DNA of 6,972 nt from Dehalococcoidales bacterium (GTDB lineage Bacteria > Chloroflexota > Dehalococcoidia > Dehalococcoidales > GCA-2688105): the NCBI GenBank assembly GCA_030640255.1, contig DAOWJS010000082.1:1-6972 (forward strand), given 5' to 3'. The notes under the pieces were generated by a model. That model worked only from the letters and a program-made list of their open reading frames with translations, was not told the DNA's origin and searched no databases. The first letter of the stretch is position 1, and the number at the start of each line of letters is the position of its first letter. Below are positions 1-5,393 of this stretch, piece by piece. Made by a program: the position numbers and the translations under genes.

Positions 1-531
1 CCTCTCCAGCTCGTAGCTTCTAACCGCCAAGCCTCGTATCACCAACTGGGAAACGATAGCCTGAGCCTTCTTCTTGCCTAATGCCTTCTCCAGCTCCCTT
101 AGACTAACCTTACCTTGCTTCTCGATTAAATAAAGAGACTGTCTTTGCTCTCGGGTAAGGGAAGATGTGTCATATTCAGGCGATATTGCCGGGCTAGAGA
201 TAAAGGTAACCACCTTTCGCCTAAACCCCGGCGGTAGCATTAATGCCACCGCATCAAAGAGGGGCGATAGATAGTGCTCGCTGAGCCAGCGAGCCAGCAA
301 CACCTGAGATGGGGATAATACCGGGGTGGACTCAATAACACCAGCTACTTCTCTGGTTTCTTCCACCGCCGGGTACCGGCTCAGTTCTAAAACGATGCCC
401 TGAAGGAGTTTAGCCCCAAAGGGAACCCATACTGCCTGCCCGACATCAATACCTAGACCAGGGGGTATAGCGTAGCTAAATGTCCTGCGCTGTGCTATCG
501 GCGAATTAACACTAACCTCAGCATACCTCAT
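1..531 (-). CDS. priA: Primosomal protein N' (PriA helicase), N-terminal part, cut by left edge
   Basis: The reading frame is open from the ATG at 531 to base 1, giving 177 codons without a stop; the rest lies outside the window. PriA is the superfamily 2 DNA helicase that recognises stalled or recombined forks and reloads DnaB through the primosome. The visible part matches the N-terminal 3'-DNA-end-binding domain: an RTFSYAIPPG stretch at about residues 16-25, the hallmark VWVPFG at 34-39, and QGIVLELS just after. A region resembling the winged-helix domain follows (about 115-177, charged, with a KALGKKKAQ stretch). The helicase and zinc-binding parts are not in view. The start is supported by GGAG about 8 bp upstream; an ATG 5 bp further upstream hits TGA after two codons. 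It lies 39 bp after rplS on the same strand with no terminator between, so it is probably the last visible gene of the mog-trmD-rplS operon. Confidence 0.9.
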   Translation of the reverse strand, partial: MRYAEVSVNSPIAQRRTFSYAIPPGLGIDVGQAVWVPFGAKLLQGIVLELSRYPAVEETREVAGVIESTPVLSPSQVLLARWLSEHYLSPLFDAVALMLPPGFRRKVVTFISSPAISPEYDTSSLTREQRQSLYLIEKQGKVSLRELEKALGKKKAQAIVSQLVIRGLAVRSYELER

Positions 532-570
532 CCCATACTCCAGCGAGGTAGCTTCAATTTAACCCCAACC

Positions 571-927
571 CTATTTCTTTTCCTTGTCTACCCGCCTTTC
601 CTTGAGGCGAGCTGCCTTGCCACTAAGCCGGCGCAGGTAATGAAGCTTGGCCCGGCGTACTTTCCCGTGCCGCACTATTTCCACACTTTCCAGCAGGGGT
701 GAATTTAGGAAAAAGGTTCGTTCTACACCCACGCCATAGGCAACACGCCTCACCGTGAAGTTAGCGTTAGCCGTGCCATGCCGAACCTTAATTACCACCC
801 CTTGAAATGACTGGATGCGCTCCCTGTCTCCTTCCACCACCTTAGCTCTGACATTTACGGTATCGCCGGGGGCAATATCAGGAATATTAGGATTTGGTTT
901 GACCTCAATTAGTGATGCTATACTCAT
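571..927 (-). CDS. rplS: 50S ribosomal protein bL19
   Basis: The 118-residue product has the normal length and full signature of bL19, a large-subunit protein at the 30S-50S interface. Visible family motifs are PGDTVNVRAKVVEGDRERIQ (about residues 20-39), FQGVVIKVRHG, the FTVRRVAYGVGVERTF block in the middle, and the C-terminal GKVRRAKLHYLRRLSGKAARLKE. The end is very basic, as expected for rRNA contact. The ATG at 927 is the only start that fits the family length. Its closest Shine-Dalgarno-like sequence, AGGGAG, lies about 10 bp upstream, which is rather far. It follows trmD after a 111-bp gap, the classic trmD-rplS order, and precedes priA. The gap carries a GC-rich stem-loop that could set rplS expression apart from trmD. 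Confidence 0.98.
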   Translation of the reverse strand: MSIASLIEVKPNPNIPDIAPGDTVNVRAKVVEGDRERIQSFQGVVIKVRHGTANANFTVRRVAYGVGVERTFFLNSPLLESVEIVRHGKVRRAKLHYLRRLSGKAARLKERRVDKEKK

Positions 928-1017
928 TTAGGCAAAACTCCCTATAATATTGTTTACTAACGCCTGTTGTTCCCATCCCCCTCCCATAAGAGCCTCGCTC
1001 ACCAGCCTCGGAGGGTG

Positions 1018-1034
1018 CGGGGGCAAAGCCCCCG
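1018..1034 (-). other. GC-rich stem-loop in the trmD-rplS gap
   Basis: A perfect 7-bp stem (CGGGGGC / GCCCCCG) closes a three-base loop, starting 4 bp after the trmD stop codon. No run of T follows on either strand, so it does not look like an intrinsic terminator. It may be a processing or partial attenuation signal that changes rplS dosage relative to trmD, or a copy of a dispersed palindrome. A weaker 6-bp pairing is also possible between 979-984 and 1010-1015. The stem is seen directly; its function is inferred. Confidence 0.5.
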
Positions 1035-1038
1035 AAAC

Positions 1039-1821
1039 TCAACCCGGGGTGGGCGAGTGGGAAGAATTAAGTTCTCTAGGTAAATGATTTTTCAACCTGT
1101 CCACCAGCTGCCTTTCCTCAGCACATAGGTCAGCCTTGTCTAATAGTTCGGGACGACGCTCCAAGGTGCGTAAAATGACCTGCTCACGGCGCCACTTAGC
1201 AATTTGAGCATGGTTTCCCGAAAGTAAGACCTCAGGCACTGACCAGCCCCTAAATTCAGGGGGGCGAGTGTACTGGGGATATTCCAGCAGCCCGGAGGAA
1301 TGAGAATCATCCAATGGCGATGCCTCTGAGCCCAGAACCCCGGGCAGTAGCCTGACCACAGCATCTACTACCACCATAGCTGCTAGCTCACCACCACCAA
1401 GCACATAGTCGCCAATACTAATCTCATCGGTAACCAGCTGCTCACACACCCGCTCATCAACCCCTTCATAGCGACCACAGATAAGAATCAGATGCTTACA
1501 TCGTGATAGCTCCTGAGCCATTTGCTGAGAAAAGAGGCGACCCTGCGGGGTAAGCAGAATAATTGGTAACCCACCAGCCCCTTCTTTTATATCTGATTTT
1601 ATTGATTCTACCGCTTCAAAGATAGGCTCAGGCTTGAGCACCATGCCCGCTCCACCACCATAAGCATAGTCATCAACGGTGTGATGTGTATCATGCGTAT
1701 AGTCGCGAATATTATGAAGGTTAACCTCCACCAGCTTTCGGTCAATAGCCCGTTGAAAAATACCACAGCTAAACGGGCTCTGGAACATCTGGGGAAACAG
1801 GGTTAAGATATCAATACGCAC
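1039..1821 (-). CDS. trmD: tRNA (guanine37-N1)-methyltransferase TrmD
   Basis: TrmD uses S-adenosylmethionine to methylate N1 of G37, next to the anticodon, in tRNAs with G36, preventing +1 frameshifting. It acts as a dimer with a SPOUT trefoil knot. The 260-residue product starts with MRIDILTLFP, carries GGGAGMVLKPEPI (55-67), and has the knot and cofactor motifs LICGRYEGVDERV (113-125) and SIGDYVLGGGE (135-145). The active-site residues are present: R157 in RLLPGVLG and D172 in DDS, matching Arg154 and Asp169 of the characterised Haemophilus enzyme. LLEYPQYTRP and LLSGNHAQIAKWRREQ follow. The start is GTG at 1821, supported by the family N-terminus and by AAGGA about 8 bp upstream, inside the end of the preceding gene. 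Only 4 bp separate it from that gene, suggesting translational coupling. The last ten residues (Ser/Pro-rich) are a short non-conserved tail. Confidence 0.98.
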   Translation of the reverse strand: MRIDILTLFPQMFQSPFSCGIFQRAIDRKLVEVNLHNIRDYTHDTHHTVDDYAYGGGAGMVLKPEPIFEAVESIKSDIKEGAGGLPIILLTPQGRLFSQQMAQELSRCKHLILICGRYEGVDERVCEQLVTDEISIGDYVLGGGELAAMVVVDAVVRLLPGVLGSEASPLDDSHSSGLLEYPQYTRPPEFRGWSVPEVLLSGNHAQIAKWRREQVILRTLERRPELLDKADLCAEERQLVDRLKNHLPRELNSSHSPTPG

Positions 1822-1825
1822 TGAC

Positions 1826-2332
1826 CTAATCCTTCTTAGTATCTAGAGCGACGTGCTCAGTTACCTCTCCCGTGACAATTTCCATAGCGTGAGGAATAAC
1901 CGGCAATATTACCCTCAGGCACTCCCCAACTGCCTTAGGGCTACCGGGCAGGTTGATAATAAGACACTTTCCTCTAATTCCAGCCACAGCTCGACTCAGT
2001 ATAGCCAATGGCGTCACCTTAAAATTCTGAGCCCTCATCGCCTCAGTCAAACCAGGCACCACCTTATCCACTACGGATAGGGTGGCTTCAGGGGTAACAT
2101 CCCGCGGGCTCAATCCTGTCCCCCCCGTAGTTAGAATAATATCCACACTACCCTCATCGGCCCACTGAGCCAGCTTGCTGGCAATAATATCAACCTCATC
2201 AGGAATGACTTCATACTTAACTACACGACTATCTAAAAAAGATAGGCTATCCCTAATGGCTTTACCACTCTCATCACCGCGCTGCCCCCGCCAACCCTTA
2301 TCACTAATGGTAAGTATACCCAGGTTCAACAT
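1826..2332 (-). CDS. mogA: MogA/MoaB-family molybdopterin adenylyltransferase
   Basis: This family binds molybdopterin. MogA activates it by adenylylation with Mg-ATP before molybdate (or tungstate) insertion, in the cytoplasm. The 168-residue product has GILTISDKG at the N-terminus, IPDE at 43-46, the phosphate-binding TTGGTG at 68-73, SPRDVTPEAT at 75-84 (with the conserved Asp78) and NLPGSPKAV at 127-135. These are all the family's key motifs, so an active enzyme is likely. MogA and MoaB cannot be separated safely by eye; the length and SPRDVTPEAT motif fit either. The ATG at 2332 has AAAGGTGG starting 12 bp upstream. It is the first gene of the minus-strand operon, directly behind a good promoter, and its end contains the ribosome binding site of trmD. 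The pairing of a cofactor gene with tRNA and ribosome genes is unusual, and no other molybdenum-cofactor gene is in view. Confidence 0.88.
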   Translation of the reverse strand: MLNLGILTISDKGWRGQRGDESGKAIRDSLSFLDSRVVKYEVIPDEVDIIASKLAQWADEGSVDIILTTGGTGLSPRDVTPEATLSVVDKVVPGLTEAMRAQNFKVTPLAILSRAVAGIRGKCLIINLPGSPKAVGECLRVILPVIPHAMEIVTGEVTEHVALDTKKD

Positions 2333-2355
2333 AATACCACCTTTGAGAACATTTT

Positions 2356-2384
2356 ATTTTACCATATACAACGAATATAGCCAA
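2356..2384 (-). promoter_or_regulatory. Candidate sigma70 promoter for mogA-trmD-rplS-priA
   Basis: On the minus strand, TTGGCT (2379-2384, four of six consensus bases) is 17 bp from TAAAAT (2356-2361, five of six). A TG dinucleotide sits one base upstream of the -10, giving an extended -10 element. Transcription would start near 2349 and leave a short leader carrying the AAAGGTGG ribosome binding site. Seen by consensus only. Confidence 0.5.
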
Positions 2385-2394
2385 AATTGAGGAA

Positions 2395-2425
2395 TTTTGA
2401 AAAATTTATGTAAATTCATTCAAAA
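2395..2425. repeat. AT-rich nested inverted repeat between the divergent promoters
   Basis: An outer 7-bp inverted repeat (TTTTGAA at 2395-2401, TTCAAAA at 2419-2425) encloses a second one (AATTTA at 2403-2408, TAAATT at 2411-2416) with a 2-bp centre. It lies 10 bp from the -35 of the minus promoter and 5 bp from the -35 of the plus promoter. It could be an operator shared by both operons or an UP-like element. Chance is possible in such AT-rich DNA. Confidence 0.35.
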
Positions 2426-2430
2426 AGTAC

Positions 2431-2461
2431 TTGACAAATCGGGGCGAATGTGGTGTAGAAT
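2431..2461 (+). promoter_or_regulatory. Promoter of the mraZ-rsmH-ftsA-ftsZ operon
   Basis: A perfect -35 hexamer TTGACA (2431-2436) is followed by TAGAAT (2456-2461), five of six matches to the -10 consensus, with a longish 19-bp spacer. With a 17-bp spacer the -10 would be the poorer TGTAGA (2454-2459). Transcription would start around 2468. The -10 and start site fall inside the TGGNN box array, a layout expected for repression by MraZ. Confidence 0.6.
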
Positions 2462-2495
2462 GGAGGATAGTGGTAAATAGTGGTATAAATTGGGG
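2451..2495 (+). promoter_or_regulatory. MraZ operator: five TGGNN boxes at 10-bp period
   Basis: TGG occurs at 2451, 2461, 2471, 2481 and 2491, each exactly 10 bp after the last. The boxes read TGGTG, TGGAG, TGGTA, TGGTA and TGGGG, separated by 5-bp A/T-rich spacers. MraZ is known to bind direct repeats of TGGGN separated by 5 bp upstream of its own gene in E. coli, where there are three. The same 5+5 architecture just before mraZ, overlapping the promoter, makes autoregulation by MraZ very likely. Five boxes is more than the classical three. The consensus here (often TGGTA preceded by ATAG) is slightly different. Confidence 0.75.
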
Positions 2496-2503
2496 GTAGT
2501 GTA

Positions 2504-2519
2504 TTGGCTTATAAGCCAA
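2504..2519. promoter_or_regulatory. 16-bp perfect palindrome in the mraZ leader
   Basis: TTGGCTTATAAGCCAA is a perfect, uninterrupted palindrome placed between the last TGG box and the mraZ start codon, 17 bp upstream of the ATG. As DNA it could bind a dimeric regulator; as RNA it could form a 6-bp hairpin with a 4-base loop just ahead of a weak ribosome binding site. The symmetry is directly seen; the role is inferred. Confidence 0.5.
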
Positions 2520-2536
2520 GGCACTAGAGTTAAAGG

Positions 2537-2968
2537 ATGTTCTTCGGTGAATTTGAATACAAGATTGATGAAAAGGGCAGAGTACCTATCCCGCCCAAGT
2601 TCAGAAGGGAATTGGGAAAGGAGGGGGTGGTATTAACCCCGGCGGTAGAGAAATGTATTAACGCTTACCCATTATCAGAGTGGAAGAAGCTAGCGACTAC
2701 ACTCACCGCTGGTCCAGTTCCCCCCAATAAATTGAGAAGGTTAAATCGGGCTATTTTCGCTACCGCCTTTAGCCTCGGTATTGATGGACAAGGCAGGATA
2801 GCCTTGCCCATTCCATTGCGGCAGTATGCCGAGATTGTGAGTGAAGTAGTTATCGCCGGAGTCAATAATTATTTCGAACTGTGGAACAAGGTACTCTGGG
2901 AAGAAGAAAAGGCTATTAGTCAAGAACAAGCCTGGCAAATTATAGAAAGCCTGGAGAGACACCAATGA
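2537..2968 (+). CDS. mraZ: Transcriptional regulator MraZ
   Basis: MraZ is a ring-forming DNA-binding protein of the AbrB/SpoVT fold that represses its own division operon. The 143-residue product has the expected duplicated half-domains: DEKGRVPIPPKFR (11-23) in the first and DGQGRIALPIPLRQYA (83-98) in the second, each a variant of the DxKGRxxxPxxxR motif. The N-terminus MFFGEF matches the family exactly, fixing the start at 2537. The ribosome binding site is weak: AAAGG abuts the ATG, and AGAG lies 7 bp upstream. The C-terminal tail (about 119-143) is rich in Glu and Gln and probably helical. It is the first gene of the operon and directly follows five TGGNN boxes, its likely binding site. 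Its stop codon overlaps the rsmH start (ATGA), indicating translational coupling. Confidence 0.97.
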   Translation: MFFGEFEYKIDEKGRVPIPPKFRRELGKEGVVLTPAVEKCINAYPLSEWKKLATTLTAGPVPPNKLRRLNRAIFATAFSLGIDGQGRIALPIPLRQYAEIVSEVVIAGVNNYFELWNKVLWEEEKAISQEQAWQIIESLERHQ

Positions 2969-4020
2969 ATCTAGAGATGCCAGCCCCTACTCATATCCCG
3001 GTTCTGGCCGAAGAGACTATTAAGGCTCTCGCCGTTCGTCCCGGGGGTCACTATATTGATTGCACCCTTGGCGGTGGAGGTCATGCCGCTGCCATTTCAG
3101 ACCGAAGCTCACCCGGTGGGAAACTACTGGGCATTGATGCTGACCCTGAAGCTATAAAAATAGCCAGGACAAGGCTTGAAGCCTATAGTGATTCAATCCT
3201 GCTAATTAATGAGAACTTCGCTAATTTGCAGGCTATCTGTATTAAGTATGACTTCTTCCCCGTGCATGGTATCTTGTTTGACCTGGGACTCTCTTCCCTT
3301 CAACTGGATAGTAATGTTCGTGGTTTTAGCTTCCAACTTGATGGACCTTTAGATATGCGGTTGAGTCCCAGCCAAGAGGTTACTGCTGCTGACATTATTA
3401 ACGCCTCCTCCGAGGCTGAACTAGCCCATCTTATACGAACCTATGGCGAGGAAGCCCACAGTCGCCAAATAGCCCGCCACATTGTAAAGGAACGACCCAT
3501 AACAACCACACGTCAGCTAGCTCAGACTATAGAACGAGCAACTAGAGGACGAAGGGGTAGAATTCACCCTGCCACCAGAACCTTTCAGGCGCTACGAATT
3601 GCGGTTAACCGGGAATTTGAGCATCTGGAGTCAGCCCTAAAACAGGCGGTTGACCTCCTTGGGTGTGAAGGCAGACTGGTTGTCATTAGCTACCACTCCC
3701 TGGAAGACCGCATAGTGAAACAGTTCATGCGACAAGAATCAAGGGACTGTATTTGCCCTCCGGGTACACCAACCTGCATCTGTGGGCATATACGCTCTCT
3801 GAGGTTAGTCAATAAGAGAGTCATTACCCCTTCGCCTATAGAGGTTCAACTTAATCCGCGTAGTCGTAGTGCCAAATTGAGAGCCGCTGAGCGCATTATT
3901 ACTCGGGACGAGTATTGTAAGACCACCGAGAAATTTTGTTTTCTAGCCCAGGTCGAGGCTGGAGGCTGGAGGAGACCAGCTATATTGAAAAGGCTCCAAA
4001 GAGCTTTCTCAGTAGCCTAG
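2965..4020 (+). CDS. rsmH: 16S rRNA (cytosine1402-N4)-methyltransferase RsmH, with C-terminal extension
   Basis: RsmH (formerly MraW) uses S-adenosylmethionine to methylate N4 of C1402 in the ribosomal P site. Visible motifs are HIPVLAEETIKAL (10-22), the cofactor loop DCTLGGGGHA (32-41), GIDADPEAI (56-64), FDLGLSSLQLD (105-115), RGFSFQLDGPLDMRLSP (119-135), ALRIAVNREFEHL (209-221) and VISYHSLEDRIVKQF (240-254). A Cys-rich stretch CICPPGTPTCICGH (262-275), common in this family, might bind metal. The usual end, NPRSRSAKLRAAERI, falls at 297-311, and about 40 further residues follow with no recognised domain or membrane segment; the total of 351 exceeds the common 300-320. The ATG at 2965 overlaps the mraZ stop and has GGAGAG upstream; M5 is a possible alternative start. 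No ftsL gene follows, contrary to the usual order. Confidence 0.97.
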   Translation: MNLEMPAPTHIPVLAEETIKALAVRPGGHYIDCTLGGGGHAAAISDRSSPGGKLLGIDADPEAIKIARTRLEAYSDSILLINENFANLQAICIKYDFFPVHGILFDLGLSSLQLDSNVRGFSFQLDGPLDMRLSPSQEVTAADIINASSEAELAHLIRTYGEEAHSRQIARHIVKERPITTTRQLAQTIERATRGRRGRIHPATRTFQALRIAVNREFEHLESALKQAVDLLGCEGRLVVISYHSLEDRIVKQFMRQESRDCICPPGTPTCICGHIRSLRLVNKRVITPSPIEVQLNPRSRSAKLRAAERIITRDEYCKTTEKFCFLAQVEAGGWRRPAILKRLQRAFSVA

Positions 4021-4064
4021 ACAAGATTAGATAAACCTAGGACGGTGAAAGGGGGAGTGAAAAT

Positions 4065-4127
4065 GTGAAAATTAACAACATTCAAAGGGGTCAGAATCTA
4101 GCTTATAAGGAGGGGGTAGATGAGTAA
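4065..4127 (+). CDS. Possible 20-codon leader peptide coupled to ftsA
   Basis: In the 99-bp rsmH-ftsA gap, a GTG at 4065 has GGGGGAG about 8 bp upstream and opens a 20-codon frame whose TAA (4125-4127) lies just after the ftsA ATG (4120-4122). The frame reads through the strong AAGGAGG site (4107-4113) that serves ftsA, so ribosomes translating it would pass over or compete for that site. The predicted peptide is polar, with no membrane segment, and unlike any family I know. Three GTGAAA repeats (4045, 4057, 4065) lie around its start. An equally placed ATG at 4063 gives a start-stop (ATG TGA) instead. Evidence is layout only; it may be chance. Confidence 0.28.
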   Translation: MKINNIQRGQNLAYKEGVDE

Positions 4128-5340
4128 ACAAAGCACTTTAACCTCTATTGATGTTGGCACCACCAAGATATGCACCACTGTCGCTGATGTAAGTGATGGG
4201 GGTGATATCCGGGTTACCGGCGTAGGTGTCACCCCATCTCGAGGGTTACACAAAGGTCTAGTGGTCAATATCAATGAGGCCAAAGAGGCAATTAGAGAGT
4301 CAGTAAGGAAAGCGGAGCAGGCCAGCGACTTTAAAGTGGAATCGGCTTATGTTGGGGTTACTGGCAGGCACATCAACTCGCTAAATAACCGAGGAGTGGT
4401 AGCTATCACCCGTAATGACCGACTGGTGCGCCGAGATGACCTAAAGCGAGTGCTTCAGTGTGCCCAGAGTGTTAATAAAATCCCTAGTGATAGAAAACTC
4501 CTCCATGTTATTCCTCGGGGCTACGTTATTGATGGTCAGATGGGAGTCAAAAACCCGCTAGGAATGCACGGCTTCAGGCTAGATGTGGAGACGCATGTTA
4601 TTACTGCCGCCGTAACTTCCGTCCAGAATCTGGTAAAGTGTATTCGTGGCATTGGCATAGATATCGATGACCTCATTCTTGAACCCTTAGCCAGCAGCGA
4701 GGCAATATTGACCGAGGACGAGAAGCAAGTAGGGGTTATATTAGCTGATATAGGCGGTGGCACTACGGATATCGCTGTCTTCAAGGAAGGAAGCATCTGG
4801 CATACTTCCATTCTACCCGTAGCCGGTTACCAACTCACCAGAGATATTTCTGTTGGTTTGGGGCTGCCATTTGATGTGGCTGAAGAGATGAAGAAGAGGT
4901 ACGGCAGTGTTATGCCGGTTTATGAAAGTAAGGTAGAGCCACCCCCCACCATAACCGCCAATGGACATGGTGTCTCCTATCAGGACCTATGCGACATACT
5001 CAGGGCTAGAGTCGAGGAAATCATAAGGCTTATTCTGCTCGAGATGCCAAACTCTGGGTATGAAACACTAGTCCCGGCGGGATTGGTACTCACTGGCGGT
5101 AGCGCTAACCTTTCCGGGGTAGATGCCCTAGGGCGCGACATACTGCAACTCCCGGTAAGAGTAGGCGTTCCTGCTAAAATGTATGGTATTGCCGATACCC
5201 TCCGCGACCCGGCATATGCCACATCGGTTGGCCTCCTGCTCTGGGGAGCCAAATACCAAGGCATGCAGAGATGGCGTTCCCACAGATTTAGGGTAAGTTT
5301 ACGGCGCTTAGTTTTCCGAATTAGGAAACTGTTCCGCTAA
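4120..5340 (+). CDS. ftsA: Cell division protein FtsA
   Basis: FtsA is the actin-like ATPase that tethers FtsZ polymers to the inner face of the membrane. The 406-residue product shows the phosphate-1 loop DVGTTKI (11-17), the FtsA-specific 1C domain beginning near VTGRHINSLNNRG (80-92), the phosphate-2 loop ADIGGGTTDIAV (209-220), DISVGLGLPFDVAEEMKKRYG (242-262), typical of FtsA, and the adenosine motif GLVLTGGSANLSGV (321-334). It ends in RFRVSLRRLVFRIRKLFR (389-406), a strongly basic amphipathic helix fitting the known membrane-targeting sequence. The ATG at 4120 is fixed by an in-frame TAG directly before it and an excellent AAGGAGG six bases upstream. ftsZ follows after 53 bp. All nucleotide-binding motifs and the anchor are intact, so a working Z-ring tether is expected even though no septal wall genes are nearby. 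Confidence 0.97.
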   Translation: MSKQSTLTSIDVGTTKICTTVADVSDGGDIRVTGVGVTPSRGLHKGLVVNINEAKEAIRESVRKAEQASDFKVESAYVGVTGRHINSLNNRGVVAITRNDRLVRRDDLKRVLQCAQSVNKIPSDRKLLHVIPRGYVIDGQMGVKNPLGMHGFRLDVETHVITAAVTSVQNLVKCIRGIGIDIDDLILEPLASSEAILTEDEKQVGVILADIGGGTTDIAVFKEGSIWHTSILPVAGYQLTRDISVGLGLPFDVAEEMKKRYGSVMPVYESKVEPPPTITANGHGVSYQDLCDILRARVEEIIRLILLEMPNSGYETLVPAGLVLTGGSANLSGVDALGRDILQLPVRVGVPAKMYGIADTLRDPAYATSVGLLLWGAKYQGMQRWRSHRFRVSLRRLVFRIRKLFR

Positions 5341-5393
5341 ATGGCTACCGAGAAACAAAAATCACTAATAGGCAGTGAAGAAAGGAGGAGGAA

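Noticed and set aside
943..948. Plus-strand TATAAT in the rplS leader
   Set aside because: No -35 element at a suitable distance and no plus-strand gene downstream; probably chance.
1018..1034. Stem-loop read as an intrinsic terminator of trmD
   Set aside because: No run of T follows the stem on either strand, and trmD and rplS are usually co-transcribed.
1140..1364. 74-codon minus-strand frame inside trmD
   Set aside because: Alternative frame overlapping the conserved TrmD C-terminal domain; not a family match.
2484..2489. TATAAA as an alternative -10 for mraZ
   Set aside because: No recognisable -35 lies 16-19 bp upstream; the TTGACA at 2431 is too far away, and the match falls within the MraZ box array.
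4536..4811. 91-codon minus-strand frame inside ftsA
   Set aside because: Shadow of ftsA, whose motifs are continuous across the region.
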